DNA from: Lenisia limosa
Taxonomy: Eukaryota > Breviatea
Length of the DNA stretch: 44,507 bases
Reading direction: 5' to 3'
Assembly: GCA_001655205.1 (NCBI GenBank)
Contig: LPNZ01006380.1
Span: forward strand, 1-44,507
Part shown: positions 1 to 12,563 of the stretch, piece after piece
Layout of the letters: every line of letters begins with the position of its first letter
Numbering within the stretch: position 1 is the stretch's first letter
Notes under the pieces: model-generated
Told to the model about the DNA's origin: nothing
Seen by the model: only the letters and a program-made list of their open reading frames with translations
The model's database searches: none
Position numbers and translations under genes: made by a program

Positions 1-91
1 TGAGTGGGTGCCCCCCGAGACGGGCACCCATAAAATAAAAAAATAAAAAAAAAATTGCAGAAAAATTGTGCCCAGCAAATTCTATAGAACC
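1..91. other. Upstream leader with a short GC-rich hairpin
   Basis: Non-coding sequence ahead of the first start codon. Bases 5-13 (TGGGTGCCC) and 22-30 (GGGCACCCA) form a perfect 9-bp stem with an 8-base loop. An A-rich run follows to about base 54. It may be 5' UTR or the end of an upstream gene. No coding exon is visible. Confidence 0.4.
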
Positions 92-2630
92 ATGGACAGT
101 GAAAAGAGCCATTCATTCCTGAGTTTGGTCGGTGTATTTTTTGAATTTGACAGTGTAGTGTTGCATTTGTGCGTCATATTTTGGTGCGCAATGTGGCTGT
201 AAGCTGGGTGATATGGTGTAAAATGTAGCATGTTGAGATGACAGGCCTCTTTTCATTTAGTAGGGGGGCTGGGCTTGCTGTTTACTACCCCGCTGCTGTC
301 CACTCTGGGTGTGCCTTTGTACTACCTCCCGTTCATTGTAGGCAGAGCGAGGGGGCCCAGCCAACATGCATAACGTTTCATTCGTCTGATTTCTAACGGT
401 TACAGAATTTGGTTGAAATTGTATTATAATATTGTATAATAAATTAAACTAGCGTCCATATCACAATAAAAATTGTATTGTTAAGAGTAAAAAGGGAATC
501 TTTCACAATAGCATGTCATGTTGATAAATGTGTATAAACGATGTTCATGGATAGAAATGAGCAAATACTATCATGACCTTCTAGTGGGGCTTTGGCTCTG
601 TAATTGGTTTCTTCATTGGGCCGGTTATCGGCTTCATATCAGACAGGTTGGACAGAATGAGAGTGTTATGGGATTGATTATATTATCAACAAAAGGATTG
701 TACAGACTTCATTTGAGCTTCGTCCTGACACTTTTTGTCGAGTAAAATTGTTTATCTATTGTGGACCGACACACAACTTTTTGCATTGTATCAGTTGTGA
801 ATATGAGAGTGATTGATGAAACAGACTATCACACCGATGGGGACGACGACGACCGTTCCTTGTCTATTCATTGCTGGTCCTGGGTATGATTATCTTCTTT
901 TGTAACTTCTTTGCAGTCTTATCACTTCTGTTAATTCCATCGTCGAAGGGTCTGGGTCGGCTTTTAGGTGACACAGAAGGTCGATTCACTTTTGGCATTA
1001 TCATTGCTGTTGGTCAGGCTGTTTATTTCACTCCCAGGTTGCGTCAATATATTTATTTGATATTGCACTTGGCATCTTCCAAGGACCTTCTAGGGCTATT
1101 TTGGCTGATGTGGCACCGCAAAAGCAGCAGGAACTAGGCAACTCCATCTTCTCAGCTTTTGTGGGTAGGTAAGCTTTTTAGCAATGATCATTTTAGGCCT
1201 GGGCCAACTGGTGACCTTTGCTATGGGGTCTCTAGAATTAGTTAAGGTATTCCCGTTTTTTGCAACCAATATGAGGGCTGTTTACTCATTTGCGATTATC
1301 ATCATCTCAACTGGTTAGATTTGACACCATCTTTCACAATCCAGCAACTGGAATAACCTTCTTGAAAGCAAGAGAGGAGAGGCTTCCTTATCTAAAAACC
1401 TCAGGTTAGGGTTTTACGTCATTACATAACAATGTAGATTCACTTTGGTCACCATTCAAGGCCATGTTCACATCTTATCCTTCAATGCCGAAAGCAGTCC
1501 GCAGACTATGCCTCTTTCAGACACTGACTTGGATTACCTGGTTCAATTATCAAATATTCATCCCGGAGTGGTTTGGTACGAAAGAGCTATTTGATCTTTT
1601 GAAAGGCAATTTCATAACAAATAAGGAGTAACCGTGTTTGAGGGAGATCCAACAGCAGAGGAAAACACCCTAGAAAGGTAATTGTCCATGTGTTTCTTTT
1701 CAATGTCATAGGGATAAATATGATGAAGGCATTCGGTGGTTCGCCTTTTGTCTCTTTGTGAACGCCTTTTGCATATTCATTGTCTCTGTAAGCCATGAGT
1801 CATAAGTTATTCTCTTTAGACACAGCTTCCAGGTTTACTCAAGAACGCTGGAATTATTGTAAAAGGGTACCTTTTTATTGTGAAGAAAGTTGCAGTTTTG
1901 TTCTTTATCACATTTAGCCCGTCTTCTTTTTCGGACAACTTGTTGCCTTTCTTGCCCTTCTTTCAACATTTTTCTTCCAAGTAGGCACGGTATCCAAGAA
2001 CGAAAACACTTCGCATTTTGTAAAAGATCCACAAACACTCTTGAATGATCGCCAAAAAGTGAAGAAGTCTATGCCGCCCAAGTCCCTTTTTTATTTGTTT
2101 CCAAAACCCTCTCTGCATTCTTGACCAGGCTGGGTTGCGCAAACGTAATGATAATACGACTTAAAAATATTTTTGCATAATCCGCCTAAAGAGGGGTTTT
2201 GTCACCATGCGACAGATACATCCATCGCCTTATTGCTGCAGCAATTCATTTTGTAGACACAGACGGCGGGGCTTGTGGTCGTCACCTCAATCGCAATTCC
2301 GGGTGCTATTGGAATGTCCGTTCCGTGGATTATCATTTCAAAGGAAAGTGGAAATCAGGTGGGATATGTTCTTTTAAACTCAGCTTTCTGGGTTCCTTTA
2401 AACAATGTTGTTATTTTGGCTTGGACTTTGACTTGTTAGGTTTGTCAACATATGGGGATGCAATCGGTGTTCATAACGACAGCCCAGCTTATTGTAGCGC
2501 TCACTTCTCCATTGGCGATAAAGGTGTGGTAGTATCTTCAAGTTACAACCATAGCATATCACTGGTGACGTGTCAGCAGCATTGGGAATTGCAACGATGG
2601 CTGCGTTCATCAGTAAGCCTCTGTCACTAA
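92..2630 (+). CDS. SLC45/SUT-type sugar transporter (MFS), multi-exon
   Basis: Predicted 12-helix proton-coupled sugar transporter of the GPH/SLC45/plant sucrose-transporter group, in a cell membrane. Exons joined in frame start at ATG 92 (MDSEKSHSFLSL). They give TM1 with TPLLSTLGVPLYY, TM2 with GFFIGPVIGFISDR, then SHRWGRRRPF (about 827-857, the family's RRRPF loop). Next come GRLLGDTEGRFTFG and DIALGIFQGPSRAILADV, the counterpart of the family motif NTVQGP.RALLADL. Further exons give LCLFQTLTWITWFNYQIF (about 1508-1560), GQLVAFLALLSTFFFQ (about 1935-1980) and a late pair TSIAIPGAIGMSVPWII and VFITTAQLIVAL. The exon order between about 1985 and 2260 (expected TM10) and the last junction near 2530-2580 could not be joined cleanly, so either an unusual splice or damage is possible. 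The ATG was chosen because the next exons stay in frame from it. The substrate is inferred from the family only. Confidence 0.8.
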
Positions 2631-3299
2631 ATTGTATTTAATTTCAAGGTCTATTTGCTGTCTGGACCATACCTGTTACTCCTGTAAAGTACCATCAGAT
2701 TCCCTCAACATGAGTACCTTACCAATCAATGAAAGGGATTGGTTGAAAAACAGTTCATCAGTTCATCATGAGGAATACGCAGTGATTACATGATAAACAA
2801 GGTCATTTTGAGTTCAAATGTAGTCCTTTCCATTTGTAAATATTCTGGTAACATGGGTTGACTCTGGGTTGACCATGGGGTAGTAGAATACGATAGAGGG
2901 GGATTGATGCAGTGCTGTACAAAAAAGCAAACCCTTTAAAAACCAATGCACATTTGAAATGTGTTGATGTGTACCTAATGGGTAACTGCGACTTGCCTGT
3001 GACAGACCGGTGATCTACCCAAGATCTACCGGTGACGCTACAGGCAGGTTGGCATTTGGTATCCAATAATGATTGGAACGTTATTTTTACATTAGTTACA
3101 TTAGTGTGTAACCGTTTAACGTTTTTTTCAGATTTTTTTTTTCCTTTTAAAATCTTTATAGGTGGCATCAGCTTGCTATTGAACGTTTGTCAAGGTTTCA
3201 AATTGAGCATGGGAAGTGTAGCCTCTTAAAGGTTGTTACAAAAAAGAGGCGGTCTTTGATTGAAGTTGTGGCTTTGACCGTGAATTTGGAACAAGCAGA
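2631..3299. other. Intergenic region holding a long hairpin
   Basis: No exon chain on either strand matched a family. The stretch holds a small direct repeat (CAGTTCATCAGTTCATCA near 2752) and the strong inverted repeat at 2972-3061 described separately. The 3' part (about 3120-3290) is probably promoter and 5' UTR of the small gene that starts at 3300. Confidence 0.5.
2972..3061. ncRNA. Candidate pre-miRNA-like hairpin
   Basis: Hand folding gives a 90-base stem-loop. A lower stem (2972-2980 with 3053-3061) has 8 pairs and one T-T mismatch. After an asymmetric loop comes a 12-pair stem (2989-3000 with 3040-3051, two wobbles), a 5/6-base internal loop, ACCGGT paired with ACCGGT (3006-3011 with 3028-3033), then GATCT with AGATC (3012-3016 with 3022-3026, one bulge). 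The terminal loop is 5 bases. About 31 pairs in total. Because it is a DNA inverted repeat, either strand would fold. The size and bulges resemble an animal pre-miRNA, but expression is unknown and it could equally be a regulatory site or transposon remnant. Confidence 0.3.
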
Positions 3300-3830
3300 A
3301 TGGCTGCTACTCAAGACGATGAAGTTGTGGCCCAATTGATGAGGTTGAAGTCAGTGAAAGCAGGGAAGCCTCAAACTCCTTCTTTTGGGATTGTTCACCC
3401 GGTCTTCCCGAATGAAAACGAGTATCAGAAGAAACCAGTTCGTCCAAGGCCGCCCAGGTATGGTTTTGAGCTCTTTCCTTTTTTCACTTAACTGTTTTTC
3501 TCATGTGTTTTAGACGTGGGCTCTCCGACCTGTCACAAATAACACCTGCCACTGTGCTTCCTGACATTATTGAGGCTAAACCAGCGGTTTGCTGACTGCC
3601 ATTTTGGAATCTTGTTTATTGCCTTTCTGCCCCTCACACTTTAGATCCGCCCAAGAAGACTCTCTGATTCATCTGAAAGGTTAAAGGCAACATTTGAGTC
3701 AATGGTAAAAAAGACCGGTCTCAACAAGCGAGCTGACTGCAAGATCGTTAAGTCAACGAAACCGTTCACTGGCAAGGCAATCTTTCGCTACGTGTTTCCT
3801 TCAGCTGATATTAGTAAACGATCCCTCTGA
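3300..3830 (+). CDS. Small basic protein, unrecognised, 3 exons, 138 aa
   Basis: Three exons (3300-3457, 3514-3586, 3645-3830) join into 138 codons plus TGA with consistent phases. The protein begins MAATQDDEVVAQLMRLKSV, has a Pro/Arg-rich stretch (KKPVRPRPPR, about residues 43-53) and a basic C-terminal half (SSERLKATFESMVKKTGL, then FRYVFPSADISKRSL). No signal peptide, membrane segment or family motif is seen. Both introns are short (56-58 bases) and end in TTTAG. The coherent phases and length make a real gene likely. I do not recognise its function. Confidence 0.7.
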
Positions 3831-4309
3831 GATGAGTGGCTTCTTTCTTTTCTTTTGATTTCATTCTCTTTTTGTTTCTCTTTTGTAAAGTAGTCCTTTT
3901 CTTCCTGATCTGATTTATTTATGTTTCCTTATTGTTAATGGTATCATTGTTTCATAAAGAAAAATCAACTTGCATATATTTTATTTCCTGATCACAGCCA
4001 TTCCATTGTAATAAACTAATAGACAGAGAAGGAAACAGTTTAGTCGCTAGTTGGGGCTCAACAACGTTCAGCAAATCTAGTACTGGTATTCTGAACATGT
4101 GAGTACAATAAAACATGATAGGATCCCTGCTCCAAAACTCACTTAAAAAGCCAGAATTGTTGTTCATTGATTTTCTAATATAATTTTTGTCGGTACGCCT
4201 AAAAGGAATCAAAAACTCAAGCACATCATTCCAACCAAACAAATAAGCAAATGAACGATTTGAATGACAAACAGTAGATGATGTCTTAATCCCAGAAAAA
4301 AACTGAGGC
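3831..4309. other. Convergent 3' region between the small gene and the DGCR8-like gene
   Basis: Shared 3' flank of two convergent genes. A possible poly(A) signal for the minus-strand gene is AATAAA on the minus strand at 3980-3985, and one for the plus-strand gene is AATAAA at 4107-4112. A minus-strand reading frame remains open across most of this stretch (3952-4392). It could hold an additional 3' exon of the DGCR8-like gene, but I could not show that. Confidence 0.4.
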
Positions 4310-7300
4310 CTACATTCGCATTGTTGTGGTTTGAGCATTAGACTTGTATAGAATGGCAAGAGCAGCATAAGATTTAATGACAGGGTGAACATCTCGTAGA
4401 AAATGAAGAGCAGCCTTGCAAGTTAGAAAGCTAGAAGAAAGAAGAAAAACACAAACCAGTTGCTTTCCAGTCTTAACCTGGTGATTCGTAACTGAAACAG
4501 ATTTGTCTTTGATTTGCAGCTTTACATCAAAAACCGGGTTGCCTTTTGTGCCTACACATTAACATATCCAAGATACTTACCGGTGTCAGTTATTTTGAAA
4601 TGAACATGGCCCAAACGATGTCTGCTGCAGAAGATGTTCAGAATCTGAAGAGGTGTACTAACCAGCTGTGCTATGTTCTTGAGGGTAAACATACAGAAAT
4701 ACAGCCTACATGCTTCACGGTCATCTCCAATTTTGGGTCATTTAGTTGGACAAGAGTGGCTTGTGGGGCTCGGTTGAAATCAATTGTGCTAGGAACCTGG
4801 AGGAATTTGTCAATAAAATAAAATAGATGAAAACACACATAATTATCAAGTCACAAAGCCCTCAAAACCCCTTACATCATAAATCATTGGTACTGAGTCC
4901 ACTGGTGCTTCCTGAAGTGTCAAGGATATCTAATACAATCATATATATAGCTATGCATATATACATATATATGTACTATATTTTGCAAATATTATGAAAC
5001 CATTGTAGCCGACCTCTTGTGGAGTCTCCTCATTTCTATTGAAGGTTTCATCTTCAAAGACAACATCATCTTCAAGATCTTCTCTTGTCTCTGTGCAACA
5101 GTAAGATAATATATGCGATCGCTCTAAATAGTATTCTTTAAAAGTAACACGGGGGTGGGGCAAAAGAAAGCCGATAACAAACCTTCAGCAGGAGCGGCTG
5201 GGGAAGTTTGCGCTTGAGGAGGGATTGAGGGTGATGGCATTTGAGGGGGAACTNNNNNNNNNNNNNNNNNNNNNNNNNNNNNNNNNNNNNNNNNNNNNNN
5301 NNNNNNNNNNNNNNNNNNNNNNNNNNNNNNNNNNNNNNNNNNNNNNNNNNNNNNNNNNNNNNNNNNNNNNNNNNNNNNNNNNNNNNNNNNNNNNNNNNNN
5401 NNNNNNNNNNNNNNNNNNNNNNNNNNNNNNNNNNNNNNNNNNNNNNNNNNNNNNNGGTAGATATACATATCGATATGTATTATAGTCATGGGTTTGATAT
5501 GATAGTAATAATACAACAAAATGGCTTCTCAGAAAAAGCCTATGGTATTATACAATAACCATCCACCAAACCAGGAGGTGCTGAGAGCTGTTTTTTTATC
5601 TGGACTCCTAAACTGGTTACAGACCAACCTCACGAGCAAAATGCTTAGTTTTAAAAAAAATCTAAGAACCTTACCCGGGGGTACGGAAAGTGCTTTAGAG
5701 TGCGGAGGCGGCGGGACAGGTGGGGGAGAATGCCGGTTGTAGTTAGGCTGGTGGGAGGAATCTGAAATATGAATTCAATCGAAAAGGTCTTTTACAAACC
5801 GGGGTGAGCAAAGGGATCGAACTGCTTTTTGGGAGGAGGAGCGGGGGTAGACGACTTTCTGCATGCAATATTGGCAGAAGGGTTGCTGATAACTAAAGGG
5901 TTAGGTTCACCTCAGTAGGTACATCAAACTTTCAGGATGAAGAACTTGGAGAGCAGCCTTGGCACCAGCTTCTCTTGTAAAAGACTAAAAGATAACAGGC
6001 CTTTTGTGGTCTATGCAAACCTCATGTTTGGTAAAGACCGGACCATAGGCCACTCCATTCACTTCAACTGTCACTGAGAACATGCCGTTCACTGTGACAT
6101 TAGAAAGGTGGCGAACTCCTCAACAGTTGGCAAGTAGCACTCACCTTTCTTGACAACTTTATAAAGAGGGGCGCTACAGTTCAGAACATCACGACAGTAA
6201 TCAAAGAGAATGAGCCCAAGGCCAGAGCGCTTAGACTTCTTCTTCTGAGGAATGGGCCCTTCATCATTCTGCCGGCTTCTTTCCTGGGGGAGTAACATAC
6301 TCTTTTTAAAAGAGAAAAACAAAACCCTGAGAAAACACAATGTATCAGTTGCGAACCGGTGAGAGGTAGGAGGTCCGAAAAAGACAGTTAAAATATCGAT
6401 ATTTACCGAGAATTTATCGAAATATTCAGTCTTTTTTGGGACCGCAGGGAAACCCTAGTCATTATTAATACAAAATAGAATAATACCATATGATATGTAT
6501 TAGGTATATTAATCGCACCAAGGAAGGCCTATTCTTTGATAATTAATTTGTTAGACAACAATCTCATTTAAAACTCTGCTTTAACAGCTTTAAATAAGAT
6601 GAAAGCGAAGAGTTGCAAGATTCACCCAATCACCCTACCACTAGAGCAAGGTACTCATTGACATTGGAGGTGAGCGCCTTCAGATTAACTGTGTGCTCCG
6701 CAACTGACCGGGTGCCAAGCAGATATGGACGGGTCCAGGTCACGACTCCAGTTCCCTCATGATAGTAGTATGATAGTCCTTGAATATAAATCAAGCATTC
6801 TTTTGAAAAACAAATATTCAATCAAAAGCTTTTCAACGTATTACGAAATGTAGTTCATTGGTACTCACCCCCAAACCAGTCATGTGCTCCTTCGTGACCC
6901 ATCCAAGGGGAAGTCCTTCGGGGACAAAGCTACCAGACATCTCAGCAAGAAGCTTTTTCCTTCGGGCTTGATCTTCAATTTCCTTCTTCTTGGCCTCTTC
7001 ACTAAGCTTGATAGACTCCTCGTGTGACAAGGTGGCTGATTCAAAGGTCTCCTCCTGAAGAAGTTTTTCATTGTTTTGTATAATTTTGTCAATTTGGCTT
7101 TTGAATTCATTGGCTTCATCCTTGATTTCAGGTAGCTTGTCTCTAGTCGACTTCACAAAGGCCGCAAATGACTTTTCTAAAGTGTTATGGGGATACTCTA
7201 ATAATAAATGGTTTTGACATATTTCCCCTCAAACTTTTTGTCTCTCCAGTGGTATCAGTATCCTTTGTTTCAGAGGGCTTTGGTTCTTCGATTTGCTACA

Positions 7301-8048
7301 AGAGTTAGACTTATGGAGCCAATTTCACCTTTTCTTCTTCTTGCTTGGGAGGGGACTTAGTCTCAGAGGGGGGAAGCGGTTTCTGTTCAGCGGAAGGGAA
7401 CGGTTTGTTTACAACATCAGGGAATCGTGCTGAGAATGGCGTCCTTGGTGCTGGTGGCTTGGATGCAGCACGCTTTAAAGCAGCTTTCTGGGCAGCTTCA
7501 AGTGCAATTTCAGTTGGTGTCCGTGTCTCCTTCTTCGCTTCAACTTCATAGGGCTTTACGGGTTTAGAAAAGAAGTCTGAGGCTTTTAGGCCTTTGGATG
7601 AAAAGGGAGCTGGTTTCTTGGCTGGGGCAGACAGTATAGAGGAATCTTCAACTGCAGACACATGTCTTTTTGCAGTGGGGAGGGTTGACGTCTCTGTTGT
7701 TGAGACAAGGGTGGAGCTGGAAGATGTATTGGTCTTAGAACCAAATATATTTGATGGCTTTGTAGCAGGGAGCTTGAAGGAAGAAGGCATGCTCAAGCGA
7801 TTGAAATCCTCATCATCGGAATCGTTGGCCATTCCGTTTACAGCAAAACGGTCTTCATCACTGGATTCAGCTTCGCCAACAGCTGAAGAATCTTCATCAG
7901 AAGGAAGAAGAGAGACTTTAGACCTCTCGTGAAGGTAGTCAGTCCCTGCTGTAACCCACCCTTTGCCTTTCGCTGCTGCTTGAACTCCTCCTAAGAAGAC
8001 ACCTCTTGATTTAACCTGGTTTAGCGGTCCTCCCTGAACGTCTCCCAT
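4310..8048 (-). CDS. DGCR8: DGCR8/Pasha-like Microprocessor subunit (WW + two dsRBDs)
   Basis: Homologue of DGCR8/Pasha, the nuclear double-stranded-RNA-binding partner of Drosha that positions primary microRNA hairpins for cleavage. Exon 1 (7329-8048) encodes about 240 residues of acidic/Ser/Lys-rich low-complexity sequence starting MGDVQGGPLNQVKSRG. A charged helix follows (about 6930-7170). The WW segment reads LPLGWVTKEHMTGL, then YYYHEGTGVVTWTRPYLLGT (about 6716-6918), close to animal DGCR8 where the WW domain also runs into RPYFLGTGS. After a 355-base intron, dsRBD1 (about 5936-6247) contains LILFDYCRDVLNCSAPLYKV, FSVTVEVNGVAYGP and AGAKAALQVLHPE. A proline-rich linker holds an assembly gap (5254-5455). 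dsRBD2 (about 4312-4680) contains STPLQILNIFCSRHRLGHVH, NPVFDVKLQI and TGKQLAALHFLRDVHPVIKS, matching DGCR8's GKQLA...LLHPHVKNW. Stop is TAG at 4310-4312. The Drosha-binding C-terminal tail was not found. Confidence 0.9.
5254..5455. other. Assembly gap (202 N)
   Basis: Unresolved bases inside the proline-rich linker region of the DGCR8-like gene, between dsRBD1 and dsRBD2. Coding sequence (VPPQMPSPSIPPQ on the minus strand) runs directly into the gap on its lower-coordinate side, so some residues of the linker are missing. On the other side lies a perfect 18-bp palindrome (5463-5480). Confidence 0.98.
6372..6443. other. Imperfect hairpin inside a DGCR8-like intron
   Basis: A 72-base inverted repeat in the 355-base intron (6284-6638) between the WW and dsRBD1 exons. 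The ends GGTCC..GGACC and GAAAAAGAC..GTCTTTTTT pair into about 14 bp with one bulge. After an internal loop, AATAT/ATATT and CGATA/TATCG add about 10 bp, leaving a loop of about 14 bases. Either strand would fold, including the DGCR8 pre-mRNA. It could be a small foldback transposon, a microRNA-like precursor, or an autoregulatory Microprocessor target. No clear target-site duplication is visible. Confidence 0.4.
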
Positions 8049-8317
8049 GGTGAAACAGATATGTGTTGATCTTCAGATTTACATTGACTTTAGCTGTTCT
8101 TTTCTCTGACTAGCAACTTTCTTCTACTTTTCTTTTACCTTCAACAATTACTAACTAAACCATTCACGTATTTCCGATTACTTTTTTAAAAAAAGGGGGT
8201 TATTAAAAAGTGAAGGAAGGCGGGACGGGGTTGGGGATTCAAACGATTCATTCCTAAAAGAATGTTAATCATACTGTACAAATAAAATAGAACCTAGAAA
8301 AGAAATACGACCATAAC
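8049..8317. promoter_or_regulatory. Upstream region of the DGCR8-like gene / 3' end of SYF2
   Basis: Short intergenic stretch, both neighbours on the minus strand. The part next to 8048 is pyrimidine-rich on the plus strand (purine-rich in the gene's sense). A weak stem (GATTCATTC with GAATGTTAATC, about 8243-8270) lies just beyond the SYF2 stop. No TATA box is convincing. Confidence 0.35.
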
Positions 8318-9755
8318 TTAAAGAGCAGTACCACGCTCAAGTGAAGCCTTGATCTCACTGGTGTACTTGGAGTACGCTTTATGGATACCACGGTTGTAAC
8401 GCTGATAGTGTCAGTATGACTTGTAAGAAGATTTACAGCAAAATCAAATTGTCAAAGTAAACTCATGACAGGGTAAATATTGTCTCACCAAATCCATCTC
8501 ACCTCATTAGCCTCAGAGATACCAGTAATTTCAGCTTCCTCATAATGCATGCGACGACGACTGAACTTCTTGGCCTTCGCTGATCTGAATAGTCAATCAC
8601 ACTGCATCCAAATATTGTACTTACCTCTTTTCCTTCAGCTTCAACAAGTTGTCAATGGCTTCTTCGGGTGGCCTTGAGTCTTGTCCCCAGCTCAAGTTGT
8701 CAGCATTGCGATAGAGGATATCATCACTGTTCTAAAGAAGTGACATACAAAACAGCAGGAGCTCATCCAACCCAAACTTACAGTGTGTACTTTGGCAGCA
8801 TTGTAGCTTTCTTGATCAACCTCAGGAAGCTCCTCCATACGCTTCATGTAGAGAGAATGCTCCACCTGCGAAAGTTGAGGGTCAAGACACAAGAAATCAC
8901 TGTTTTGAAAGATTATATAGTATACTCTTTGTATTTATAATTTAAAGGGGTGAAAGTGTGCAATGCAAATAGTTTTATTAAATATAAATGCATCAAAACC
9001 AAGCAAACATCAGCATCATCACGATCCCATCCTGTGTTGGATTGCTCAATTCTCTTCTCTCTCTTGTGCTTCTTATCTAACCGGGTTACAGCAATCATAA
9101 TTAAACAGGAAGGGAAACGTGAGCTAACCATTCACTTCGTCACAAAGTTCAGCAGTGGCATTCATCAAACTACAAAGTTAGGATTTTATAACAACCCTAC
9201 GATGCACTTGATTATAATAAACACACACACACACACACAAACACATACACATACACAACCCTCAAACCGTTCGCGTTCCTTCTTCTTTTTGAGTTCTTCG
9301 GGACCAAGAAGCTCCTTTTCTTGCATTTCTTTCTTCAATGCTTCTTCTCTAAATAATCAAATCTTGCTCTAGATTGAAGAAATAAATTCAGTACCCAAAC
9401 CAACTTGTATTGCCTCTTCCTTTTGAGACCTTCAGCTTCGCCATCCTCGTCGATTAATTCACGCTTTACTGCCTTCATGTTCATCTTGTGGGCTTTCTCC
9501 TAATAGATTATATCGATAACACCCTTTCATTCAGCTTACCCTCTTCAGCTTGAGTTCATAAAACTTCTTCTGCCGAGGGGTCATGTGGGAAGTGTCTACA
9601 TCTTTTTCAACTAGCTCTGACTTTGCTGTTTCCAAGTCCTAAACAGTATTAGCAGGAAAAAGGATGAGAAGGTGGGTTACTTTCATATCAGGTTTGTCCT
9701 GGAGAGACTTTGGCGGGGCAACCGCATTATATTGAGGTTTCTGCTCTTCTTCCAT
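8318..9755 (-). CDS. SYF2: Pre-mRNA splicing factor SYF2
   Basis: SYF2 is a helical subunit of the NineTeen-related spliceosome core. The gene starts at ATG 9755 (MEEEQKPQYNAVAPPKS) and ends at TAA 8318-8320, split by roughly eight short introns. Exons give TPRQKKFYELKLKREKAHK, then AVKRELIDEDGEAEGLKRKR, KRIEQSNTGWDRDDAD, LYMKRMEELPEVDQESYNAA and PPEEAIDNLLKLKEKR. These are followed by KAKKFSRRRMHYEEAEITGI and the C-terminal YSKYTSEIKASLERGTAL. The last two match the family's RDKYSRRR... and YGKYTAEIKQNLERGTAV ends, which fixes the identification. One intron contains a (AC)n microsatellite (about 9221-9257). It is divergent from the dihydropyrimidinase gene with only 147 bases between start codons. 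Confidence 0.92.
9221..9257. repeat. (AC)n microsatellite
   Basis: A run of alternating AC, followed by degenerate ACAAACACATACACATACACA, inside a SYF2 intron. The coding strand of the gene sees it as (GT)n. Confidence 0.95.
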
Positions 9756-9902
9756 TGTTAGTTTTCAAAAAGAGGAACGAATAACATGCGAATAATTGGG
9801 AATTTTGCATAAAAGAAAACTGCGGGTATTTATATCGGACAAAAAAAAAATCTTGAGGCGTCGTTGTGGTAATGCCCCTGCTTCCCTGCTTCTAGAGACA
9901 GT
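9756..9902. promoter_or_regulatory. Shared divergent upstream region of SYF2 and dihydropyrimidinase
   Basis: Only 147 bases separate the two outward-facing start codons, so both 5' UTRs and promoters must fit here. The region contains an A10 run near 9841-9850 and a purine-rich stretch on the SYF2 side. No TATA box is evident. Confidence 0.6.

Positions 9903-12563
<2,661 letters not shown>

Noticed and set aside
1-30. Bacterial-style terminator at the window start
   Set aside because: There is a 9-bp stem followed by an A-rich, not T-rich, plus-strand run; the setting is eukaryotic and no upstream gene is visible.
2803-3168. A 121-codon open frame on the minus strand between the transporter and the small gene
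   Set aside because: It has no family resemblance or neighbouring exons, and it runs through the hairpin. In an intron-rich genome a long single-exon frame here is more likely chance.
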